Assembly: GCA_012034595.1 (NCBI GenBank)
Contig: JAAUPE010000022.1
Location: 1-61,250, forward strand
Origin: Calothrix sp. CSU_2_0
GTDB taxonomy: Bacteria > Cyanobacteriota > Cyanobacteriia > Cyanobacteriales > Nostocaceae
DNA length: 61,250 bases
Direction: 5' to 3'
Shown here: piece after piece, positions 52,872 to 61,250 of the stretch
How the letters are laid out: each line of letters opens with the position of its first letter
How positions within the stretch are numbered: position 1 is the first letter of the stretch
Notes under the pieces: model-generated
Told to the model about the DNA's origin: nothing
Database searches by the model: none
What the model saw: the letters and a program-made list of their open reading frames with translations, nothing else
Position numbers and translations under genes: made by a program

Positions 52872-53468
52872 CTAATCTAACTCCCGACGACCTTCTAATG
52901 CTCGTGCCAAAGTCACCTCATCAGCATATTCTAAATCACCACCCACAGGTAAACCAAAAGCAATTCGCGTTACTTTCGTAAATGGCTTGATTAGCTGACC
53001 AACATATAAAGTTGTCGTCTCACCTTCCACACTCGGACTGATTGCCAAAATGACCTCTTTAGGCTGGTCTTTACTGACTCGTCGCACTAAAGCTTGAATT
53101 GTCAACTGTTCTGGACCAATTCCGTCAATTGGGGAAATAACCCCACCCAAAACGTGATATTTACCCTTAAATTCACGGGTTTTTTCCAGCGCAATCACAT
53201 CACGGGAATCTGCAACAACACAGATAATCCCATTTTCACGGGTAGTATTGCGGCAAATTTCGCAAACAGGTTCAGATGAAAGATGAAAGCAAACCTGACA
53301 CAAACCAATTTGTTGTTTCGCTTCTACAAGTGCTTGTGCAAGTGCCTCAATTTCCGCTTCGGGACGTTTGAGGATGTGCAACGCTAAACGCTGGGCAGTT
53401 TTGGGACCAACCCCTGGTAAGCGTTGCAATTGTTCGATTAATCTAGCAAGGGGACGTGCGTAAACCGT
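52872..53468 (-). CDS. recR: Recombination mediator RecR
   Basis: Core of about 198 residues: [20 protein letters not shown] (HhH), the C4 zinc motif [18 protein letters not shown], and the Toprim domain with [34 protein letters not shown] and [20 protein letters not shown]. It loads RecA together with RecO. No ATG, GTG or TTG sits at the family start. GGAG precedes an ACG codon at 53468, just before VYARPL. The frame runs upstream to a TTG at 53585 inside a hairpin loop, which I consider unlikely. Confidence 0.88.
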   Translation of the reverse strand, partial: TVYARPLARLIEQLQRLPGVGPKTAQRLALHILKRPEAEIEALAQALVEAKQQIGLCQVCFHLSSEPVCEICRNTTRENGIICVVADSRDVIALEKTREFKGKYHVLGGVISPIDGIGPEQLTIQALVRRVSKDQPKEVILAISPSVEGETTTLYVGQLIKPFTKVTRIAFGLPVGGDLEYADEVTLARALEGRRELD

Positions 53469-53570
53469 AGTTCTATCTCCAGTATTTCTGTATTTAACTA
53501 TGATTACATTTCCCGGAGTGTTTGGGAAAAAAATTCTGTAAATCAACTTAACGTCGGTTGGCAGTTTGTC

Positions 53571-53597
53571 CTGACGGGGCGACAAGCGCCCCGTCAG
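53571..53597. repeat. GC-rich hairpin upstream of recR
   Basis: CTGACGGGGCG (53571-53581) and CGCCCCGTCAG (53587-53597) are perfect 11-bp arms with a 5-base loop. It is within the upstream open frame of recR and much more GC-rich than its surroundings. Confidence 0.75.
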
Positions 53598-54027
53598 AAG
53601 TTATATTACACGAAGCAACAGGGAAGAAATCAGATTATTACTTCCATTGAGAAAGTTTTTTGAGTTGTTTATTCTCCTTTACACACGACAAACCCAGAAA
53701 GTCGGGTTCTTCCCCCCACCAAAAAACTACAACTCAGCACGACAAACCCAGTAACCCGACTTCTAACCCCACACAAAAACCCCAACTAACCAAAAATACT
53801 TGCTAAGGAAAAGGAATTTAATAACCTGCAATTTCGGTTAAATTTAAAATAACAGCACTCTAATGAATACACTTTATAAATAAATATCCAAACAAAAAAG
53901 CGTCCCTCAAATGAGAGACGCTTTTCTTAAATTCTATAATTGAAAAAGCATAGGTTTTAAGCGCGATGGTGCAAAGCACCCGCCAAAAGGCGATCGCACT
54001 TTTCAATCCTAACTTTAATCCTGGCTC
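53598..54027. other. Spacer with repeated ACGACAAACCCAG boxes and a terminator
   Basis: ACGACAAACCCAGAAAGTCG (at about 53684) and ACGACAAACCCAGTAACCCG (at about 53739) are related direct copies, each containing a CGAC...GTCG or CCCAG...GGGTT pairing. AAAAGCGTC with GACGCTTTT at 53896-53925 is a bidirectional terminator-like hairpin. No gene is seen. Confidence 0.6.
53896..53925. terminator. Bidirectional terminator-like hairpin
   Basis: AAAAGCGTC and GACGCTTTT are perfect 9-bp arms with additional CTC/GAG pairing inside, A-tract on the left and T-tract on the right. Confidence 0.75.
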
Positions 54028-54771
54028 TCACTCACAACTATTTCTCAAATGAAACATAATCGCTACCGATAATCCATCCCAAATTGGAGTATTAATATTT
54101 GCCTGTCTTAAAGCTTCTCCTGTCCAAGAATTACAATTTCTCAAAATTGAATAACTACCAATAGCTTTGTAAAAGCCAGCATTCTCGGTATGACCATTAG
54201 CAATGCGAATGACTTCACCATTTTTATCAGTTTCAAAAGCAGCTTGAATAAAACCTGCAAGACGTAAATAATCTTGCTCGTTCAACTTTATACATTTAAC
54301 TCCATTATCAGTAGGTAATGACTGATAACCTTTAATGTACATAACAGAAGGAGTCGGCAAAAACAAAGCTTTAAAGGTAGTTGTTAGCCGAAAATCTACT
54401 AAATTAGGGGTTGACAAATAAAAATCTCTATCACCCCAGCCAAAACTCAAATATTCATAATCGCTACTATTATCTATACCTATTGATTGTATCGATAGAT
54501 AATTATGCCAATCTAAAATATTATTTTTTATTGGCAGTATAATATTGGTGTGAATACCAGTATTAGCAACACAAATTTTAATATGACATTTTGATTTTGG
54601 GTAATTTATGATTTGTCTTGGTATCAATGCAACAATTGTTAATAAAGTTAAGCTAGATATTACAGTAACTGTCAAAAATTTAGCAACTTTGAATAATTGC
54701 TTTGATAACAAACCTGTATTTTGTTTAGCTTTTCTATCCATATTTGTACTATTTTGTCGGGTAATCCACAT
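54028..54771 (-). CDS. DUF2459 (TIGR02117-like) protein
   Basis: 247 residues. A transmembrane helix (FLTVTVISSLTLLTIVALIP) then the DUF2459 domain: CVANTGIHTNIILPIKN, YLSFGWGDRDFYLSTPN, LPTPSVMYIKGYQSLP, GHTENAGFYKAIGSYSILRN and NCNSWTGEALRQANI. The His...Cys arrangement (GIHTN, NCNSW) suggests a cysteine-hydrolase-like site, but no activity is established that I know of. A start at MDRKAKQN (residue 11) is as likely as that at 54771. Confidence 0.82.
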   Translation of the reverse strand: MWITRQNSTNMDRKAKQNTGLLSKQLFKVAKFLTVTVISSLTLLTIVALIPRQIINYPKSKCHIKICVANTGIHTNIILPIKNNILDWHNYLSIQSIGIDNSSDYEYLSFGWGDRDFYLSTPNLVDFRLTTTFKALFLPTPSVMYIKGYQSLPTDNGVKCIKLNEQDYLRLAGFIQAAFETDKNGEVIRIANGHTENAGFYKAIGSYSILRNCNSWTGEALRQANINTPIWDGLSVAIMFHLRNSCE

Positions 54772-54836
54772 CCCTGATGCGATAAAATGAATATTCCACT
54801 AAATATCCAACTTCCGAACCACAAAAACAAAGTGTT

Positions 54837-55715
54837 ATGAACCAGCGAGCGTTGCTATTAGTTAATCGTCACTCGCGACAAGGGCAAGAAAAATTGGAAG
54901 AAGCGATCGCTTGTTTAAAAAAACTTGGTTTTGATTTGATCGAAGAAGCTACCGAACAACCCCAGCATTTGGCAGAAGTGATTCATCAGTATAAATATCA
55001 AGTCGATCTAGTCATTGTTGGAGGAGGTGACGGAACTCTAAATGCTGCCGTAGATGGTTTGGTAGAAACCCAATTACCATTAGGTATTTTACCATTAGGA
55101 ACCGCAAACGACTTAGCCAGAACCTTGGGTATTCCCAATTCTTTACCGGAAGCTTGTAAAGTGATTGCTACAGGTGAGGCAAAATATATTGATTTAGGTT
55201 GGGTAAATGGTAAATACTTTTTTAATGTTGCCAGTTTGGGGTTAAGCGTCAAAATCACCCAACGTTTAACAAAACAGGCAAAAAAACGCTGGGGTATACT
55301 TGCCTATGCAGCAACAGCACTGCAAGTAATTTGGGAATCACGACCTTTTAGTGCGGAAATCCGCGTTAATGGTGAATCTATTAGCGTCAAAACTGTGCAA
55401 ATCGCAGTGGGTAATGGTAGATACTATGGTGGTGGAATGGCAGTTGTTCATGATGCCACAATTGATGACCAAAGGCTAGATTTATACAGTGTTGAAATTC
55501 GCCATTGGTGGCAAATTATTCCACTTTTACCAGCAATGCGAAATGGCAGACACATTCATTGGCAAGAAGTTCGGGCATTACAGGGGCAAGAGATAGAAGT
55601 ACGCACACGCAAACCCCGTCCAATTAATACAGATGGGGAGATTACAACCTATACACCTGCCCATTTTCGAGTAATTCCCCAAGCTTTGACAGTGTTAGTA
55701 CCAAAGGGGAAATGA
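54837..55715 (+). CDS. YegS/BmrU-type diacylglycerol/lipid kinase
   Basis: 292 residues. Kinase core: ALLLVNRHSRQGQEKLEEAI, the nucleotide loop VDLVIVGGGDGTLNAAVDGL and LGILPLGTANDLARTLGIP. The C-terminal lobe has VQIAVGNGRYYGGGMAVVH, ATIDDQRLDLYSV and INTDGEITTYTP. It phosphorylates membrane lipids such as diacylglycerol or a long-chain base. Start ATG; divergent from the DUF2459 gene. Confidence 0.93.
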   Translation: MNQRALLLVNRHSRQGQEKLEEAIACLKKLGFDLIEEATEQPQHLAEVIHQYKYQVDLVIVGGGDGTLNAAVDGLVETQLPLGILPLGTANDLARTLGIPNSLPEACKVIATGEAKYIDLGWVNGKYFFNVASLGLSVKITQRLTKQAKKRWGILAYAATALQVIWESRPFSAEIRVNGESISVKTVQIAVGNGRYYGGGMAVVHDATIDDQRLDLYSVEIRHWWQIIPLLPAMRNGRHIHWQEVRALQGQEIEVRTRKPRPINTDGEITTYTPAHFRVIPQALTVLVPKGK

Positions 55716-55830
55716 AAGCAGATGATAAATATAAAATTTAACATTTTTCCTCCCCTTAAGGTTATTAAGGTTAGGGTTAGGTTACAGAGACTATTGTGTA
55801 TGCAATAGTCTCCGAACCTTAGAGAAAATC

Positions 55831-56715
55831 TTACAGCTTTTGCAATATTTCCTGTGTCAATTGTACAAAAGCCTTAGAACCAGCAGATTGAGGATTATTT
55901 AAAACCACAGGCAGAAAACTATCAACAGCTTTGGCAACATTCATATCCACAGGAATTTGGCTACTAAAAATTTTATCATTCCCAAAATCTTGATAAACAC
56001 GATTCATTACCTGTTTATAATATCTGCCACTAAGCAAATTATTACTAAACATAGTAAAAACAATTCCTAACATTTTTATGTCTATCTTTGCTTCTTGTTG
56101 GTGACTATCTTTTAACTGTCCAATTCGTCTTTCTAGCAACTGGATACCAACTACAGAAAGTGGTTCGGGCTTTGCCGGAAGTAGATAATAATTACTAGTT
56201 GCCAATGCACTCCGAGTCAATAAATTATAACCAGGAGCGCAATCTAAGATAATAAAATCGTAATCATTACGAATCGGCTCTAAAATTTTACCCAACAAAA
56301 CCCGTTCAAAACGATTCCAAATAGTTTCAAAGTCTTTTTCTCCTAATTGAAGCGCTTGTTGATGCAAAAGTTCTGACACCACAAATTCATCATACAAATC
56401 AATATCTCCCGGTACTAAATCCAAACCTTGGACATTACAAACTTGTGTTTGAACAATATCCTGAATTTTGTATGTTGGTGCATCCTCTGGGGTAATAATT
56501 TGGTCGATTAAATAGCGAAAAGTCTTACGCTGTTTACGATGATTTGCAAACTCTACAGGTGACATTAAACTCAACGTCGCACTAATTTGCGTATCTAAAT
56601 CGAGTACAAGTACACGCTTACCATGATTTTTTGCCAAGCATGTAGCAATGTTCACAGTGAGAGTTGTTTTGCCCACACCACCTTTCATATTTGCCGTTGC
56701 AATTACATGTCCCAT
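55831..56715 (-). CDS. ParA/Soj-type ATPase
   Basis: 294 residues. Deviant Walker A with signature Lys: ATANMKGGVGKTTLTVNIA (KGGVGKTT). DLDTQISATLSLMSP and FIILDCAPGYNLLTRSALA are Walker A' and B. ParA proteins position chromosomes, plasmids or large cargos. No parB or parS-like gene is adjacent, so it is an orphan. Start ATG MGHVIATANM. Confidence 0.92.
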   Translation of the reverse strand: MGHVIATANMKGGVGKTTLTVNIATCLAKNHGKRVLVLDLDTQISATLSLMSPVEFANHRKQRKTFRYLIDQIITPEDAPTYKIQDIVQTQVCNVQGLDLVPGDIDLYDEFVVSELLHQQALQLGEKDFETIWNRFERVLLGKILEPIRNDYDFIILDCAPGYNLLTRSALATSNYYLLPAKPEPLSVVGIQLLERRIGQLKDSHQQEAKIDIKMLGIVFTMFSNNLLSGRYYKQVMNRVYQDFGNDKIFSSQIPVDMNVAKAVDSFLPVVLNNPQSAGSKAFVQLTQEILQKL

Positions 56716-57244
56716 TCATTCAATCCTTGGAAAACATTTCCCATTTACGTAGCGTACAAATCTAGTTATCGGTAGGAATTTTTTACTTAATTTAATATTT
56801 ACCACAACTCAAATTCATTTTTCGGCAGTCAGATTATATCAATGAAAAGTATATTTTTAGCAAATCAAAGATATCGCTTCATAAGTAAAATTAATGATTT
56901 AAATATTACTTTTGACACTAGTACAGAACGGCGGAAATAAAGCTACCATACCCTGCGGGAAGCCGCTCCGCGTCTATAAAATGGCTGAAAAGCTTATAAA
57001 ATCATCTTTCTTTTGCCTTTTATCTTTTTACTTTTGCCTTGAGGTACTAGTATATGTAGCTCATCAGTAATTCTAAAGATTTCATCACAAAAGCTGCGAA
57101 AAAAGCATTAAGTAACTCTAAGTTGGATCGATTGTCAAACTTCAACCATCATTTTAATGTTTATTTGAGAAACCCAGGTTCCTAGATATCCAACCTCACC
57201 GTTACGTCACCATGTACAAACAAATTATCAAACAAATTATCAAA
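56716..57244. other. Spacer containing the second MITE-like copy
   Basis: 529 bases between parA and the metal-sensor gene. Apart from the element at 56918-57050 it holds a duplicated CAAATTATCAAA near 57222-57245 and no gene. Confidence 0.6.
56918..57050. mobile_element. MITE-like element, copy 2
   Basis: 133 bp bounded by CTAGTAC (56918-56924) and GTACTAG (57044-57050). It is nearly identical to 13359-13496. It has no coding capacity. Flanks differ between the copies, which supports movement of a defined unit. Confidence 0.75.
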
Positions 57245-57664
57245 TCAATCATCTTTTTCATCAAGGTGTTCGGAAACAGCTTGATAAAGATGCAACACAT
57301 GACTATCGTGGAAGCTGTAAAATACATTACGACCTTGCTTTCGGTAACTAACTAAGCGCATAGTTCGCAGATTTCTCAGTTGATGCGATACAGCAGATTC
57401 ACTCATATCGAGCAAATTTGCTAAATCACCAACACAAAGCTCTCGTTCGGCAAGCAAAGATAGCATTCGCAAACGATTTGCATCTCCCAAAAAACTGAAA
57501 AACTCAGCCATCCGTTGCGCTTTCTCACTACTTAAAATTGTGACGACAAGGGATTGCACATCATCTCTTTCAGAAAGAGGTTGTTTGCCATACTCAACAA
57601 CTTCCACTTTGGAAATAGAATTATTTAAATTTAAGTCAACAGCAAGATTATTTTTAGATAACAT
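57245..57664 (-). CDS. ArsR/SmtB-family metal-responsive repressor
   Basis: 139 residues from the ATG at 57664; the upstream frame to 57748 would translate the divergent promoter. The winged helix is [40 protein letters not shown] and [16 protein letters not shown]. The C-terminal helix has D120, H122, H133 and E136, which is exactly the SmtB alpha-5 Zn site (DxHx10Hx2E). A Cys77 in ELCVGDL supports the alternative alpha-3 site. It likely represses itself and the divergent permease gene under low zinc or releases under high zinc. Confidence 0.9.
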   Translation of the reverse strand: MLSKNNLAVDLNLNNSISKVEVVEYGKQPLSERDDVQSLVVTILSSEKAQRMAEFFSFLGDANRLRMLSLLAERELCVGDLANLLDMSESAVSHQLRNLRTMRLVSYRKQGRNVFYSFHDSHVLHLYQAVSEHLDEKDD

Positions 57665-57750
57665 ATTCTGAAAAATACTTTTATAAATAAAAATTACAAC
57701 AAGAGTTATACTCCAAAAGCTTACAGTAATAATAGTGTAAATAATCACAC
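57665..57750. promoter_or_regulatory. Divergent promoter/operator region of metal-sensor and permease genes
   Basis: The spacer is 86 bases. GTGTAAATAATCACAC (57735-57750) abuts the permease ATG and has GTGT/ACAC ends, a possible operator half-palindrome. No classical -10/-35 pair can be chosen with confidence. Confidence 0.45.
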
Positions 57751-58614
57751 ATGAATTTATTTAATTACAACTCAGCCAATTGGTTTTTAATAACAACAGT
57801 GGAAAACTTAGTTGACTTACTCCAATTTCCCTTTATGCAGCGTGCCATTGCTGGTGCAATCCTGATGGGGATTATCGGAGGATTGTTAGGTAGCTTCGTC
57901 ACCTTACGACAATTATCATTCTTTAGCCACGCAGTCGGACATGCAGCTTTAGTCGGTGTCGCGTTAGGTATAATGCTACAAATTAACCCCACATGGATGC
58001 TAATACCTTTTACCTTAGTGTTCGGCTTAGTCGTTATTTATTTTGTAGACAAAACCGAACTAGCTAGCGATAGTATTCTCAGTATTGCCCTATCAGGAGC
58101 ATTAGCAATTGGTCTGATATTGAGCGCTACCATTCAAGGATATCGCGGTAATCTCATGAACGTACTATTTGGTGATATTCTGGCAATCGACACCACAGAT
58201 TTGATATTAACCCTACTTTTATTGCTAGGAAGCAGCATATTCCTATTATCCAACCTGCGATCGCAAATTTTGCTAACTCTCAATCCAGCCGTTGCCAAAG
58301 TCCAAGGAGTTCCCGTCCAACTATATCGCTACAGTTTCATCATTCTATTGTCCCTTGCAGTTGCGATCGCAATTAAATCCGTAGGAGTACTACTAGTGAA
58401 TGCCTTCCTAGTTATCCCAGCATCCACCGCCAAAATCATGACACATCACTTCAGCCGCTTTCTCATCATATCCATCCTAATCGGCTCAACTACGAGTCTC
58501 ACGGGCATCCTAGCATCAGCGCTATTTAAACTAGCCTCCGGTCCAAGTATCGTCCTAGTCCAATTTGTGACCTTCCTAATTGTATTCTGCTGGGTGAAAC
58601 TAGCAGCCAGATAG
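57751..58614 (+). CDS. ZnuB/MntB-type metal ABC transporter permease
   Basis: 287 residues, the ABC-3 family: [74 protein letters not shown]. About eight or nine transmembrane helices. The ATPase and binding-protein genes are absent next to it, so it is a lone permease. Adjacency to a SmtB-type zinc sensor favours Zn over Mn, by inference. Confidence 0.92.
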   Translation: MNLFNYNSANWFLITTVENLVDLLQFPFMQRAIAGAILMGIIGGLLGSFVTLRQLSFFSHAVGHAALVGVALGIMLQINPTWMLIPFTLVFGLVVIYFVDKTELASDSILSIALSGALAIGLILSATIQGYRGNLMNVLFGDILAIDTTDLILTLLLLLGSSIFLLSNLRSQILLTLNPAVAKVQGVPVQLYRYSFIILLSLAVAIAIKSVGVLLVNAFLVIPASTAKIMTHHFSRFLIISILIGSTTSLTGILASALFKLASGPSIVLVQFVTFLIVFCWVKLAAR

Positions 58615-58701
58615 GCACAACAAAATATTTTTCTAAAACATATTGCATAATCATTAAATCTTTGCTACATTTATTAATCGTTGGCTAAAACAAATAACCC
58701 C

Positions 58702-58774
<73 letters not shown>

Positions 58775-58869
58775 TTCACTCTAGACATCACTTGGCGTAA
58801 AGATGGAGTAAATCAAATAGGTCTCTGACTAAACTCTGACTATATTACTCATTTTTTAGCGGATATTCA

Positions 58870-59457
58870 TTAGATAACCTGATTACTAAACCATCCGTTA
58901 ACAGTAAACCGAGAATGAATAAACTGTTGACTAGGAACGCGAACTGGTAATACTTCATGCCATAACTTACTATCAAAAAGTATGAGGCTATTATTCTTAG
59001 GCTCCACCTCCACAAAGCATCCATCCTCAGGCGATCGCAAGTGCAAAAGTAGTTTCCCTCCTGAAAACATTTTTGGTGTTGCAGAAAAATAATATACAAA
59101 ACTAAGAAAATGCTTTGTTAGTTCTGTCTTGTCGGGGTGAGGTGCAAGAAAACTTCCATCCCCGCTAGCGGTAAGCTGCATATCCATAGTTAAACCACCG
59201 ATGTTTGCAATTGGTAGATTTAAGCGCGGTAGTGCCATTGGTAGCGTGCTAGTAATTCTATTTTGAATAATTGAGTCTTTATAGTTGTAGTAAACCAGTG
59301 ATTTTCTACTTCCTTCGCTAGGTGGTATCATTTCCGCTTTTGCAAATTTAGCTTCATTTTTGTTGCAAAAGGAAATCAACCGAGTTACACTTTCTTGTTT
59401 TAAAAAATTCTCAATTCTCAAGTAATTGATAAATTCACTCATTAAATTTGCAGTCAC
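58870..59457 (-). CDS. 2-oxoglutarate/Fe(II) oxygenase (prolyl hydroxylase-like)
   Basis: 195 residues. The double-stranded beta-helix motif is AHPDKTELTKHFLSFVYYF (HxD), SGGKLLLHL, LILFDSKLWHEVLPV (second His) and RFTVNGWF (2OG Arg). SLVYYNYKD precedes. It is similar to the PKHD/P4Hc class that hydroxylates proteins or small molecules. The target is unknown. Start at MTANLMSEF or the internal MSEFINYL. Confidence 0.85.
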   Translation of the reverse strand: MTANLMSEFINYLRIENFLKQESVTRLISFCNKNEAKFAKAEMIPPSEGSRKSLVYYNYKDSIIQNRITSTLPMALPRLNLPIANIGGLTMDMQLTASGDGSFLAPHPDKTELTKHFLSFVYYFSATPKMFSGGKLLLHLRSPEDGCFVEVEPKNNSLILFDSKLWHEVLPVRVPSQQFIHSRFTVNGWFSNQVI

Positions 59458-59500
59458 AGTGGTTATACTGTTACAGAAAGTTCATCGTATAAGATAGCAC

Positions 59501-59806
59501 ATGACGGATTTTGCAAAAGCAGATTTACCAGAATCAGTAGATACCTTGGAAAAATTAGTAGTATGGGCTGGTTCTGCACTTCACGCGATCAACAAGACTG
59601 TGACAGCAGTTGAAGGAGTTGGTTCCCCAGTTCGAGCGGCTCAGTTTGGAGTTTATAGCGTAGATTCGACAAACGTTAACCGGGTGATTTTACGACAGAG
59701 TTTAGAGGTTGGGGAGACTTATGCAATTGATAAAAAACCTATTTGGGAAAATGTAAACATTTTATCCTTGGACGCTATACCCTCGCAGTTTTTGCCTGCA
59801 CCTTAA
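59501..59806 (+). CDS. Conserved hypothetical protein
   Basis: 101 residues: LPESVDTLEKLVVWAGSALH, INKTVTAVEGVGSPVRAAQF, VILRQSLEVGETYAIDKKPI, LDAIPSQFLPAP. No transmembrane segment or signal peptide. No domain that I recognise. Divergent from the oxygenase gene by 43 bases. Confidence 0.6.
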   Translation: MTDFAKADLPESVDTLEKLVVWAGSALHAINKTVTAVEGVGSPVRAAQFGVYSVDSTNVNRVILRQSLEVGETYAIDKKPIWENVNILSLDAIPSQFLPAP

Positions 59807-59929
59807 ACTTTAAATGTCTATACTCTCACCTCCTGTAACCCTTCCTCCTGCGCCTGCAAAGATACCCTACGGTGTACACACAAGTCGAGGTAAACTATCA
59901 AGAGCAAGGATTTGAGGAAGCAGGCTACC

Positions 59930-61250
59930 GTGGAAAACCCAATTAGAATTCACGCTCATGTGGTAGAGGGTAGAGCATTTGGAGACCCTCGATTGGCAAA
60001 AAGGGGGCGAAATTGTACGATGCAATGGGAAAACATAACTCAGTTAGTATTCGTCAAATAAGCAGAAATAGAGCCGAACAAGTTGGGTACTATCGCTTTT
60101 TGGAGAATGAAAATGTGACAGTAGGGGAATTAGTAAAAAGCTTGTCAGACCAGTGCTTACAACAGGTAGAAGCAAAACATATACTGGTAATCAGCGATAG
60201 TAGTGAAATAAATTTACAATCCCATGTAGGTAGATTAAAAGCAGAGGGGATAGGTGTAGTTGGGAATAATACAGATGTGGGATTTTATATCCATCCATCG
60301 CTGGTTTTAGATTCAGAGAATGGATTTCCGTTGGGGCTAAGTACGGTACAACTGTGGACACGAGAAATAAATCATGCATCAAAGCACGAACGAAATTACC
60401 AGCTATTGCCGATAGAAAAGAAAGAATCGTATAAATGGTTACGTTCAGCTTTGGAGAGTCAACAATGTTTAAGTATGGGTTATGCAAAAATGATGACTCA
60501 TATCGGAGATAGAGAAAGCGATATATTTGAGGAATTTGCGACCGTCGCCAATCAATATAATCATCTCCTGGTGAGGTCTCGGCAAGACCGTCGATTATTA
60601 GGACAGTCCGACTCTTTGTATAATTACTTAAATCAACAGCCTTGTGAAGGTACTTATACTGTTGATGTACCTGCTGAACCACGTATTGGTCGAATCGCAA
60701 GGGAAGCATTGTTAATAGTTCGCCGTGCAGTGGTGAAAATCCAACGTCCAGATAAATTGAGTGCCCGTGATTATCCTGCAAGTGTGACAATGTATGCAGT
60801 TGAAGCACTTGAAATCAATCCACCTCTGGGACAAGAACCGATTCATTGGCGATTACTAACAACCCATCCTGTGGTTTGTTTAGAACAGGCGCTACAAGTC
60901 ATTAGATGGTACACATGGCGTTGGCGGATTGAACAACTGTTTGCCACCCTCAAAACTGCTGGATTAAATATTGAAGCTACACAATTAGAATCAGTTGCTG
61001 CCATTCAACGACTAACCGTATTCGCATTATCACTTGCCGTGAGAATTCTGCAATTGATTATTGGGCGAGACAATCCTGAATTGCCTGCAAAACTTGCTTT
61101 TTGCGAGCAACAACAACAATGCTTGTCTAATATCGCACTAACTTTAGAGGGCAAAACCCAAAAACAAAAAAATCCTTATCCTCCTAATTCTTTGCCTTGG
61201 GCAACTTGGATTATCGCTCGACTTGGTGGTTGGTCTGGTTACAGTTCCCA
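59930..61250 (+). pseudogene. IS4-family transposase, frameshifted, cut by the right edge
   Basis: Frame 1 (GTG 59930 to a stop at 60061) gives HVVEGRAFGDPRLAKRG, the usual Tn5-like N-terminus. Frame 2 (from about 60003, with an ATG at 60025) then gives AKLYDAMGKHNSVSIRQISR and runs open to the edge. It contains ILVISDSSEINLQSHVGR (catalytic Asp), THIGDRESDIFEEFA (second Asp) and YTWRWRIEQLFATLK (Y-R-E-K signature). The frames meet at A5G5 (59998-60007). This is either an inactivating frameshift or a -1 slippage site. The C-terminus lies outside. Confidence 0.85.

Noticed and set aside
58845-59099. 84-codon minus-strand frame
   Set aside because: Out-of-frame shadow of the 2OG-Fe(II) oxygenase gene.
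60191-60808. 205-codon minus-strand frame
   Set aside because: Lies antisense to the IS4-type transposase, whose catalytic motifs are clear on the plus strand.

Overview
The window looks like chromosomal DNA of a filamentous, probably heterocyst-forming cyanobacterium. The evidence is the very frequent HIP1 octamer GCGATCGC, heptamer-type short tandem repeats (ATCAGTA, CTCCTAA and GGATTTT runs), low GC, hopanoid genes, cyanobacterial-type CydA, and several families that are typically cyanobacterial. Genes are short transcription units on both strands with long AT-rich spacers. No phage or plasmid backbone is visible.

Layout. 1-2.4 kb: an AAA-type ATPase followed by a TPR protein cut by the left edge. 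2.7-9.9 kb: ispH, a frameshifted small secreted protein, a DUF2237 protein, a PhyH-like dioxygenase, cydAB and a duplicated-domain membrane protein. 11-19.6 kb: a kinase-like protein, an aminoglycoside-phosphotransferase-like protein, a class D beta-lactamase-like protein, an ArsR/SRPBCC/cupin run, an NrtS-like protein, an ECF sigma/anti-sigma pair, a REP-associated transposase with its palindromes, and a Doc toxin module. 19.9-27.2 kb: a thioredoxin lipoprotein with a CcdA-like partner, a GHL10 glycosidase, an unknown 557-residue protein, and the methionine-salvage genes mtnD-mtnX-mtnB.

27.7-34.3 kb is the most unusual part. An XRE regulator is followed, divergently, by a decayed copy and then six tandem paralogues (A-F) of a small exported protein. 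Each has a signal peptide, two repeats of about 36 residues rich in N, Q, G, T and V, and one Cys after each repeat. Four further small exported proteins with related N/Q-rich or Cys-containing architecture (G, I, J, K) and one unrelated exported protein (H) follow in the same direction. Most leaders of A-G carry a hairpin whose loop (AATAGCCAAACCCTC type) is conserved while the stem sequence changes, plus a conserved start-proximal box. I infer a co-regulated set of surface or extracellular structural proteins, possibly fibre or amyloid-like. No known system is recognised.

34.5-44.3 kb: a PIN protein, mltA, hisC, an IS200/IS605- or IscB-like remnant (structured DNA plus a tiny ribbon-helix-helix gene), radC, and a 1345-residue polytopic membrane protein. 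44.6-49.6 kb: a hopanoid locus (squalene/phytoene synthase family, squalene-hopene cyclase, HpnB-like glycosyltransferase). 49.9-61.2 kb: a two-partner-secretion exoprotein, recR without an obvious ATG, a DUF2459 protein, a lipid kinase, a lone ParA, a SmtB-type metal sensor divergent from a ZnuB-like permease, tRNA-Phe, a 2OG-Fe(II) oxygenase, a small hypothetical gene, and a frameshifted IS4-type transposase cut by the right edge. A 133-138 bp element with CTAGTAC/GTACTAG ends occurs twice, at 13.4 and 56.9 kb.
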